Shown piece after piece: positions 7,739-16,000 of a stretch of 37,872 bases of DNA (positions are counted from its first letter, which is position 1; each line of letters opens with the position of its first letter). The notes under the pieces were generated by a model. It saw nothing but the letters and a program-made list of their open reading frames with translations. It did not search any database and was not told the DNA's origin. A program made the position numbers and the translations under genes. The DNA comes from Sphaerospermopsis aphanizomenoides BCCUSP55 (lineage in GTDB: Bacteria; Cyanobacteriota; Cyanobacteriia; Cyanobacteriales; Nostocaceae), in assembly GCF_001586785.1 (NCBI RefSeq), contig NZ_LUFH02000061.1:1-37872 (forward strand), written 5' to 3'.

Positions 7739-8662
7739 TTACTCAACTTCTTCTACAGGCAAAACATCATGAAAATAGTCGTAGTCAACATAGCGATTAC
7801 CATCGGGTGTTTGGTGCATAATATCTACAAATCTCCTATTCCATAGGATATCATTAGCACCATAATTATGACGAGCATGAACAACTTGTGCAACTGTTTC
7901 GTCAATTCCACTAATAGAAACCATCAATAAAGAATTGGTGTGCTTGAGTAATTCTGGTGTCATTCCATAGAGAGGGCTAGATTCATCAATAATATGCATT
8001 ACTAACCAGGATAACGAAAAATTTGGCGTTTGATGGCGGACAAGTTTGAGGTCATAAATTCGACGCATGGAATGTCCTTCTGCTGTAATTTCATCGCGCA
8101 TTAAATACATTCGCATCTGTGCTTCTAAAATCATATTGCGACGCTGGTTAGCAGTGCGGAATGTTAGCGTGGGAATTCCTTCATGGGTTGTAATTACAGC
8201 TACACGACTAAACATCACACGGGCAGTTGGTCGAGAAAAACGCGCAAATGCTAATCCTGTCATCATCGCAATTCCTACCACACCAATCATAGCTTCAATG
8301 GTAACAATGACATTGGCATAAGCTGTTTTTGGATACATTGCACCGTAGCCAATAGATGCTAAGGTTTGCACACTAAAGAAAAAAGCATCTGAAAAAGACC
8401 CTGGTTGAGCATTAGCTATACAATCTCCACCTAATAAGTACGCAAAAGCAAAAAAAGCATTAATAGCTACATAAAAAATACAAATCAGCAGCAAGAAACC
8501 AGTCCAAGGAATGGTTAATAGTAGATGGTAAGGATCACGCCAGTAAGAATGCCATGCACCCATACCCATGATCTCAAACTGTCCATTGTTGTTCTTGATA
8601 TGAACTCTGGGAATTTTACCTTTTTTTTGCTGCTTTGAGATTTTATATAATCGCAGTTTCAT
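7739..8662 (-). CDS. KirBac-type inward-rectifier potassium channel
   Basis: The 307-aa protein has the architecture of prokaryotic Kir channels: a slide-helix region (WRDPYHLLLT, 41-50), TM1 (about 50-76), a pore helix and selectivity filter SIGYG (103-107), TM2 (about 115-141), and a long C-terminal cytosolic immunoglobulin-like domain (150-307) with the Kir hallmark RxANQRRNMILEAQ. The filter has Ser where most K+ channels have Thr (TIGYG or TVGYG), and Ala instead of Asp after it. Such changes occur in family members and still suggest K+ selectivity. It should form a tetramer in the cytoplasmic membrane. It is divergent from the MFS gene with about 87 bp between starts. Confidence 0.9.
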   Translation of the reverse strand: MKLRLYKISKQQKKGKIPRVHIKNNNGQFEIMGMGAWHSYWRDPYHLLLTIPWTGFLLLICIFYVAINAFFAFAYLLGGDCIANAQPGSFSDAFFFSVQTLASIGYGAMYPKTAYANVIVTIEAMIGVVGIAMMTGLAFARFSRPTARVMFSRVAVITTHEGIPTLTFRTANQRRNMILEAQMRMYLMRDEITAEGHSMRRIYDLKLVRHQTPNFSLSWLVMHIIDESSPLYGMTPELLKHTNSLLMVSISGIDETVAQVVHARHNYGANDILWNRRFVDIMHQTPDGNRYVDYDYFHDVLPVEEVE

Positions 8663-8749
8663 GGGCAGTAAATAAAAGCCTGATAAATGATAGTATGACT
8701 AGAGTTGAATGCAGCCATAACATATAAATCTAGTGGTTATATATTCCTG

Positions 8750-9931
8750 ATGAATCGCAATTTTTGGATTACTGCTTTAATTGCCTTTGTTAACTCCCTG
8801 AGTGTGACGATTTTAATTCCTATTATCTATCTTTATGGCAAACAATTTGGTCTGAGTGATTTTCAAACCAGTTTATTATTTTCGACATACTCCATAGCGC
8901 AGTTTTTTGCAACTCCTGTGATTGGTAAATTGTCCGACCGTTTTGGACGGAAACCTTTACTAATCATCAGTTTAGCAGGAACTGTCATGGCTAATTTGAT
9001 GGCGGGAACTGCCTCAACAGCAATTTTGCTGTTTTTTGCGCGATTCTTAGATGGTATCACTGGTGGTAATATGTCTGTTGCTCAAGCAGTGATTTCTGAT
9101 ATTACCAGTCCGAAAGATCGCGCTCAAGCGTTTGGTATTTTTGGGGCAGCGATGGGGCTAGGCTTTGTTTTGGGGCCTGTTATGAGTTTATTAGCACAAC
9201 AAATTTCTTTAGGTGCTGCTTTTTTAGCTGCTGGTGGAGTTGCATTTGTAGCTTTGTTAATGACTATTTTCTTTCTACCAGAAACTATACAAAATCAGGG
9301 GCAAAAATCTAGCAATATATTTGATTTAGGTTTAGGAAATTTAATTAAAGGTCTAGTGATGCCCAAAGTAGGTATTTTGCTGTTAATTAATTTCTTGATT
9401 GGGACAACTTTTACTATGTTTACCTATGCTTTCCAACCTTATTTTATTAAAGTTCTACACCAAAATAGTCAGTCTTTAACTCTTTTGTTTTTAAGTTTTG
9501 GCACAGTAGGCGTAATTATGCAAACCTGGGGTGTCTCTGTAATGAGTAAAAAGTTTGATGTAGTTAAAATATTATTTTTAGGTTTATTCTTTCGTAGTTT
9601 GTCTTTTGTATTAATGCCGATTTGGAATAATATTGATTATTTTATTGTTATCAGTATCTTATTTTCTATTTTTAATTCTCTAGTTCAACCAATGATTACT
9701 ACTTTAATTTCTCTCAATGCCAAACCAGAAGAACAAGGAACGGTTTTAGGATTAAATGCTTCTTATTTGAGTATTTCTAATGGTATTGGGCCTGTGATTG
9801 CCGGTTTGATTGTCCAGCAATCTCATCCTATAACCTATGGATATCCTTTATATTTAGCAGGAGGTTTAACATTTTTAGTTTTAGCTTTTGCAGTATCTAT
9901 TCGTAAAAAATACACCCCTCGTAATTCGTAA
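8750..9931 (+). CDS. MFS transporter, probable drug/metabolite exporter
   Basis: The 393-aa membrane protein has about 12 hydrophobic segments and the major facilitator signature GKLSDRFGRKPLL between TM2 and TM3. The TetA-like motif GFVLGPV in TM5 indicates a drug:H+ antiporter-like exporter of the 12-TM group. The substrate cannot be read from the sequence. A TTG 15 codons upstream (8705) is in frame, but the ATG at 8750 begins directly before the first TM and is preferred. It is divergent from the K+ channel and convergent with the DUF2382 cluster. The downstream gap (9932-10012) holds a TCCTATT heptamer array at about 10005-10025. Confidence 0.85.
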   Translation: MNRNFWITALIAFVNSLSVTILIPIIYLYGKQFGLSDFQTSLLFSTYSIAQFFATPVIGKLSDRFGRKPLLIISLAGTVMANLMAGTASTAILLFFARFLDGITGGNMSVAQAVISDITSPKDRAQAFGIFGAAMGLGFVLGPVMSLLAQQISLGAAFLAAGGVAFVALLMTIFFLPETIQNQGQKSSNIFDLGLGNLIKGLVMPKVGILLLINFLIGTTFTMFTYAFQPYFIKVLHQNSQSLTLLFLSFGTVGVIMQTWGVSVMSKKFDVVKILFLGLFFRSLSFVLMPIWNNIDYFIVISILFSIFNSLVQPMITTLISLNAKPEEQGTVLGLNASYLSISNGIGPVIAGLIVQQSHPITYGYPLYLAGGLTFLVLAFAVSIRKKYTPRNS

Positions 9932-10012
9932 ATAAGCAGTAAGCATTCAGCCGTCAGCTATCAGCAAGAAAGAAAAAACATCAATACTCATCTGTAATTT
10001 TCTTCCTATTTC

Positions 10013-10528
10013 CTATTTCCTATTGTCCGTATGAGAACAACGATTAAACCATTCTTGATATTTTTGCTGTTGGGATTCATTCTCTACTAAGATTGTTAGT
10101 TTTATTTGTTGACAGCCATGATTTTTTTCTAGTGATATTGCATTTAAAAGTAAACTCGCTATTTTGGGGGAAACAAAGTCACCGCTAACTATTAAACCCT
10201 TGCCTACATGAGAACTTGCTGGAATTTCATCTCTTGTTAATTCAGTTAATTCAACTCCATAAATTTCACCTTGTCCTAAATCAATTTCTGCTAGTTGTTG
10301 ATGTTTTGGACTAACTTGTTCAACAATCAATTTTTCCCGACGGATGGGAACTTGGATGAACTCTGTTTCAATTTGCTTACGAACTATCACCTCTCCTACT
10401 TTTTGTTTGTTCTGCTCAACAAACACTCTTTCTTCTAGAAGAGGAATAATTTTTTCTTCCTCTGCTATCGGGTGATGTTCTAATATTTGCTGTTCCCCTG
10501 GAGTTTCTGAGGTGAAATATTCAGGCAT
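10013..10528 (-). CDS. DUF2382 (YsnF/AvaK-type) protein without PRC-barrel
   Basis: The 171-aa protein carries one recognisable DUF2382 half-repeat, PLLEERVFVEQNKQKVGEVI followed by RKQIETE and VPIRREKLIVEQV, near residues 28-75. The second half diverges and lacks the HKEAFVREEV motif of its two upstream neighbours. The ATG at 10528 has a GAGGA sequence about 8 bp upstream, so the in-frame extension to 10585 was rejected. It ends the three-gene minus-strand cluster, 75 bp after the preceding gene. No signal peptide or TM is seen. It may be a degenerate paralogue lacking the PRC-barrel. Function is unknown; the family is linked to stress responses. Confidence 0.75.
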   Translation of the reverse strand: MPEYFTSETPGEQQILEHHPIAEEEKIIPLLEERVFVEQNKQKVGEVIVRKQIETEFIQVPIRREKLIVEQVSPKHQQLAEIDLGQGEIYGVELTELTRDEIPASSHVGKGLIVSGDFVSPKIASLLLNAISLEKNHGCQQIKLTILVENESQQQKYQEWFNRCSHTDNRK

Positions 10529-10603
10529 ATAGAAATCCTCAAGATAGCAGTCTAATTTTATAATGTAAATGTAAGGGTTTAGCATTGCTAAACCCCTACT
10601 TGA

Positions 10604-11533
10604 TTATCTTTCTTCAATCGGTAGATTAGGAGCATTCACATCTAATTCTTCCCGACGTATAGTGGTTTGAGTTTCCACTGTATCTTGCTCTACAACTTTT
10701 CTAACACTCACCTCTTCCCGAACAAAGGCTTCTTTGCGAACTTCTGGTGTTTCTTCATAGATTTCCATGTGAGCAACCTCTCCTTCTCGGAAGTTAGCTT
10801 CACTAGGAGAAACTACTCTACCAGCATCTTTAGGTGTGGTGCGTTCAATAACAATGTGTTCTCTTTCTACGGGTACTGAGACTCGTGCAGTTTCAGTTTC
10901 TACGTGCTTACCAACGGTTACATCCCCCATTTTTTGGCGGTGTTTACTGGTAATCAGCCTTTCTTCATACAATTTCAGATTTTGATGATTTTGCTCATTT
11001 AACCCGTATAACTCCGGTTCGTGTTCATAGCGGTAGGTATCAGGGGTATAGGTAGGTGTAGATGTAGTTACGGGAGTAGTTACTGGTCGAGAAATAACGT
11101 CTACCCCTGTTTTCTCTACAGGTGTTGGTGATTCTACAGGTGCTGATGTTTCTAAAGTTGGCGTAAGATACTGGGGATTGCGATATACCCCGCGTACTCT
11201 TTCTTCGTAATCGTAATTTGTGTCAGCTAGACGTTCGTTAAACTCTGGTAAATCTTCCGCTTGTTGTCTTGTTAAACCAACAGCGTAAACACGCTTGCTT
11301 CCATAGTCAATACGACTACGACCAATGGGAAGTAAGACTTTTTTACCAAAAATCCAGAAGCCTAAGTCAACTACTAAATAACGAAAATGCCCTTGTTCAT
11401 CAACTAAAACATCATGAACAGTACCAATTTTTTCGTCTGTTCCTTCTGTATAGACTCCCAGACCTTTAATTTCATTACCTTCAAAAGAATCTCGGTATTG
11501 AGGATCAAAATCTTCTAATTTGTAAAGTACCAT
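10604..11533 (-). CDS. PRC-barrel plus DUF2382 stress-type protein
   Basis: The 309-aa protein has a PRC-barrel domain at residues about 1-100 (YKLEDFDPQYRDSFEGNEIKG, DVLVDEQGHFRYLVVDLG, KKVLLPIGRSRIDY), a Pro/Thr-rich linker (about 120-165), and a DUF2382 domain at about 180-300 (LYEERLITSKHRQKMGDVTV, HKEAF-like RKEAFVREEV, TTIRREELDV). Homologues include the akinete marker AvaK of Anabaena and Bacillus YsnF; those are linked to dormancy or general stress, but molecular function is unknown. An AGAGGA site lies about 9 bp ahead of the ATG. It is about 60% similar by eye to the next gene upstream, so the pair arose by duplication. Confidence 0.85.
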   Translation of the reverse strand: MVLYKLEDFDPQYRDSFEGNEIKGLGVYTEGTDEKIGTVHDVLVDEQGHFRYLVVDLGFWIFGKKVLLPIGRSRIDYGSKRVYAVGLTRQQAEDLPEFNERLADTNYDYEERVRGVYRNPQYLTPTLETSAPVESPTPVEKTGVDVISRPVTTPVTTSTPTYTPDTYRYEHEPELYGLNEQNHQNLKLYEERLITSKHRQKMGDVTVGKHVETETARVSVPVEREHIVIERTTPKDAGRVVSPSEANFREGEVAHMEIYEETPEVRKEAFVREEVSVRKVVEQDTVETQTTIRREELDVNAPNLPIEER

Positions 11534-11688
11534 TATATTTTTCCTCTAACTATCATATAATTTCTTGCATTCCTACACTATAAATTCATTCACTTTTATG
11601 CCTCTTTCTCTTGAATGAATTTAATTTTGATGGGATTATCAACTGATTTCTGGTTAATACTCAGATTTGCAACGGATTGATGCTGAAT

Positions 11689-12531
11689 TTAAGGAGCGTG
11701 ATGGCTGATTACACCATTTTCTTGTAAATTAAAATCACCGGAGGTATTAATATCTAATTCTTCCCTGCGAATGATGTCTTGTGCTTCCACCATATCCTGG
11801 TCTACCATTTTTCTCACTCGCACTTCTTCCCGGACAAATGCTTCTTTATGAATTTCCGGTGTTTCTTGATAAACTTCTATTCGGGCTACTTCCCCTTCTT
11901 GAAACTTGATTTCATTCGGATCTACTACTGTACTTGTAGCTGTGGGTTGCACTCTATCAATTACTATCCGTTCTTTTTGAATAGGTACTCTCACGCTGGC
12001 TGTTTCAGTTTCAATGTGTTTACCAACAGCTACTTCTCCGGTTTTAACGCGGTGTTTCTCAGCAATTAAACGTTCTTCATATAGTCTGAGAGTTTGATGA
12101 TATTGTTCATTTAAGCCATATAAACTTGGCTCTTGTTCATAAGTGTAACTTTCCCGCTCATAATTCATTGTACTGATGGGAGAGCGATAAACACTGCGTA
12201 CCTGTTCTTCATATTCTTCATCAAGAACGATGTTTTCTTGATACTCAGGTAAATGTTCTACTTGCTGTTTGCTAAGACCATCGACATAGACACATTGGGC
12301 TGGATAATTAATGCGAGCTAGTCCAATAGGTAGTAAGATTTTTTTGCCTACGCCATCCAAGCTTGTATCAATAACTAAATATCTAAACCGCCCATTTTGG
12401 TCAACTAAAACGTCCGCAACTGCACCAACTTCTACTCCTCCTTCAGTATAGAGACGCAAAGCCTTAATATCGTCTCCTCTAAAAGTTTCTCGATAATCTG
12501 GGTCAAATTCTTCAAGTTTATAAAGCGGCAT
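11689..12531 (-). CDS. PRC-barrel plus DUF2382 stress-type protein
   Basis: The 280-aa paralogue of the neighbouring gene has a PRC-barrel (residues 1-100: YKLEEFDPDYRETFRGDDIK, DVLVDQNGRFRYLVIDTS, KKILLPIGLARINYP) and a DUF2382 domain (about 148-265: LYEERLIAEKHRVKTGEVAV, HKEAFVREEVRVRKMV, IIRREELDI). The linker is shorter than in its neighbour. It is probably the first gene of the minus-strand cluster, with a 155-bp gap before the next. It is soluble and has no signal peptide. The role is inferred as stress or envelope related from AvaK/YsnF-type relatives only. Confidence 0.85.
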   Translation of the reverse strand: MPLYKLEEFDPDYRETFRGDDIKALRLYTEGGVEVGAVADVLVDQNGRFRYLVIDTSLDGVGKKILLPIGLARINYPAQCVYVDGLSKQQVEHLPEYQENIVLDEEYEEQVRSVYRSPISTMNYERESYTYEQEPSLYGLNEQYHQTLRLYEERLIAEKHRVKTGEVAVGKHIETETASVRVPIQKERIVIDRVQPTATSTVVDPNEIKFQEGEVARIEVYQETPEIHKEAFVREEVRVRKMVDQDMVEAQDIIRREELDINTSGDFNLQENGVISHHAP

Positions 12532-12712
12532 TATTATTGTCCCGTGTTGATGAATTTATACTCCTAATCATAGAAATTATCTGGTTAATTTTTCTCTAGC
12601 TAATGACTGAATTTTGGTGAGATTTAATATAGTTACTAGCTCATACTTTGAGAAAAAATTTGCAAATATCTATCAATTATTATCTCCATAGAAAGATATC
12701 TAATTGTAGGGG

Positions 12713-12747
12713 GGCAGAAGGCAGGAGGCAGGAAGCAGGAGGCAGAA
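12713..12747. repeat. heptamer tandem repeat, GGCAGGA-type
   Basis: Five heptamers of the type GGCAGRA (GGCAGAA, GGCAGGA, GGCAGGA, AGCAGGA, GGCAGAA) run in phase, followed by two GCAGAAGGTTG-like units. They lie in the 12532-13066 spacer between the divergent DUF2382 cluster and the phytochrome gene. The rest of that spacer is AT-rich, and no gene or clear promoter was identified in it. Confidence 0.8.
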
Positions 12748-13066
12748 GGTTGCAGAAGGTTGTAGGAAATAATTCTTTCCTTTGGCAAACTGGCAAAAGG
12801 GTTTAAAGCTCCTAAATTTATTGATGAAAAACAAAAAAATATGTATTTAGAGACGCACAGCGCAAGAAATACTACGCCCATATTAAATCCCCTCAATTTA
12901 TTTATAGGGATTACCTCCTGCCTCCTTACACCCTTAATAGTTGACGCTATTATGTATTTATATTGATGTAAACAGTGAATTTTTTGTTACGTTCGATACT
13001 AAAAATTATTGAACTGAGCAATAATTAAGAAAGCGTTAAGTCTTGAAAGTGTGTGGATTGGGTGGA

Positions 13067-16000
13067 ATGAGTAATATGAAAAATAAATTAGCTTTTCAGC
13101 AAGTTTTGTATCAAAATAATTTACTCAGTCACATCACTGCTCGTACCTCTCATTCTTTAGAGCTACCAGAAATTTTAGCGGCAACAGTGGGGGAAATTCG
13201 CTCTTTTTTGCAAGTAGACCGGGTGAAAATTTATCGTTTTGATGCCGATGGTAGTGGAGATGTAGTAGCAGAGTCGATTGAGGGCGATCGCTTACCTTCT
13301 TTACTAGGATTACACTTTCCTGCCAGTGATATTCCCCCCCAAGCCAGGGAACTTTTTATTACAGCCCGTCAACGGATTATTGTAGATGTGGCATCTGGAC
13401 GCAAAACCCTCAGTCAAATCAAGTCCGTAGGAACTCTCAAAAATCAAAGCCAAGAAGATATTCGTTACAAACCTGTAGACCCCTGTCACCTGCAATATCT
13501 GAAAACTATGGGGGTGGCCGCTTCCCTAGCGATGCCAATTTTGTACCAAAATTATTTGTGGGGGTTGATGGTGGCACACCACACTCAGCCTAGACCCTTT
13601 ACAGAACAGGATTTACAGATTGTACAACTGTTGGTAGATCAATTGCTGATTGCGATCGCTCAGTTCAACCTCTTGGCACAAGCCAGACAACAGGCAAAAC
13701 AGGAAGCAGCCATTAGCTACATTAAAAACCTGTTAGCAACATCCTTAGATCACAAGGCTATTTTAGAACATATAGTGAATACTCTGGGGGCATCTGGCGG
13801 TAGAATCTACATTGCTACCGATATGCCGGAACGCCCAGCACAGATATATACCTGGGGTGAGCAACCAAATCACCATTTAATTGAAGAAAGCAAAGTTTGG
13901 CAAAATTTAATGGGATGGCAAGGTGTTCTAGCAGTCAGTCACCGTCAACCTTCAGAGGTGATTAGAACCTGGGAGAAAAACGAGTGTGCTATCAATCAAC
14001 CAGGTGCTGTTTATTCCTACACCATTGCCGACTTTTGCCAAGATACCCGACTGCGACCACTGGTTACGGCTTTTGCATCTACGTCCATCAAGTCAGTATT
14101 AATCATACCTTTGCAGTATCAACAGCAGCATTTGGGTTGTTTGACACTTTTCCGCCCAGAAATTGAAACAGAAACCCTATGGGCAGGACGTTGTAACCCT
14201 GATGAACGGAATTTGCGTCCCCGTGAATCCTTTGCTGCTTGGCGAGAAATTAAAACCGGACAAGCACAACCCTGGAGTCAAAGTGATATCAAACTAGCAC
14301 AAGCATTTGGGATGCATTTGTATATCGCTGTGATGCAACAACGGGTAGAAAATTTACTGCACCATCATACCTCTTGCGATATACTCACAGGCTTACCAAA
14401 TCGGCTGTTATTTGACAAACTCCTGGCCTTGGCATTGGTGAATATTCACCAACAAGGGGGTATGTTGGCAGTCATGTTTTTAGATTTGGATCGCTTCAAA
14501 ACAATTAATGATAGTTTAGGTCATGCCGTAGGCGATCGCCTGTTACAAAGTGTGGCAGAAAGAATCAAAAGCTGTCTGCAAGAAGGTGACACTGTAGCCC
14601 GCTGGGGAGATGATGAATTTACCTTACTCCTACCACAAATTACCTGTGCTAACGATGCTACGGCGATCGCCCAAAAATTACTAGATGTCCTGTCCCAACC
14701 CTTCCAAATCAATAAACAAGAACTGCATATCACCGCTAGTATTGGTATTGCCCTAGCACCTTATGACGGAGAGGAAGCCGAAACCCTACTTAAACACGCG
14801 GATACTACCCTCAACCGAGCCAAACAACAAGGAAAAAATAATTATCTGTTGTACACAGCCACCATGAACGCCACCTCTTTCGAGCGATTGGTGTTAGGAA
14901 ATAACCTCTATAAAGCTTTAGGGAGACAAGAATTACTGTTACACTACCAGCCGCAAATCGACCTCAAAACAGGTCACATTATCGGCATGGAAGCCTTACT
15001 GCGTTGGCATCATCCAGATATGGGGTTAGTTTCCCCCGCCCAATTTATTCCCCTAGCAGAAGAAACAGGATTGATTTGTGATATTGGTGAGTGGGTCTTA
15101 CGTACCGCTTGCACTCAAAATCGCCTCTGGCAGTTAGCGGGACTACCACCTTTGCGCGTAGCTGTGAATCTTTCTGCCCGTCAATTCCAGCAACCTAATT
15201 TAGTACAAACTATTACCCAGATTTTACAAGAAACCCAACTAGAACCTCAGTATCTAGAGTTGGAAATTACAGAAAGTCTGTTGATGGAAGATGTAGATTT
15301 TACAGTTTCTGCCTTGCGGGAACTGCAAGCATTAGGAATTCACATTTCCATGGATGACTTTGGTACTGGTTACTCTTCCCTCAGCTTGCTGATGTATTTT
15401 CCTTTGAGTAGTTTGAAGATAGATCAGTCATTTATCCGCAATTTAACTAAGAACTCCAGTAACGCCGCTATTATCACCTCAGTGATTTCTTTGGGACATG
15501 GACTGAATTTAACCTTGGTAGCTGAGGGTGTAGAAACCCTAGAAGAATTAGAATTTCTGCGTCTAGCTAACTGTGATACTGTCCAAGGTTATTTATTAAG
15601 TAAACCTTTGAGTGCGGAAGCTGCTACTAAATTCCTGGTGGAGAAATCTCCCCAGCCAGATCACTGCATCCTTAAACAGAGTGTGGAATCGGCTCAAACT
15701 AACCCTATCCCTAGCAATGAACCGCAAAGATTAGCCGCACTGGCAAAATATCAGATTCTGGATACACCCCCGGATCAAACCTTGGATGATTTGACTCGGT
15801 TAGCAGCGCAGTTGTGTCAAACTCCTATTGCCTTTATCAGTTTAATAGATGAACAGCGACAATGGCTGAAATCTAAACTAGGGTTAACTATTACAGAAAC
15901 ACCAAGAGCGATCGCTTTTTGCGCCCACACCATCTGCCAAGATGATGTTTTGATGATCCCAGATGCTGCTAATGACCCGCGATTTGCCACTAACCCCTTG

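Noticed and set aside
12636-12896. 86-aa minus-strand reading frame in the spacer before the phytochrome gene
   Set aside because: It runs through a heptamer array (SCFLPPAFCPP-type text), has no ribosome-binding site and no protein-like conservation pattern.
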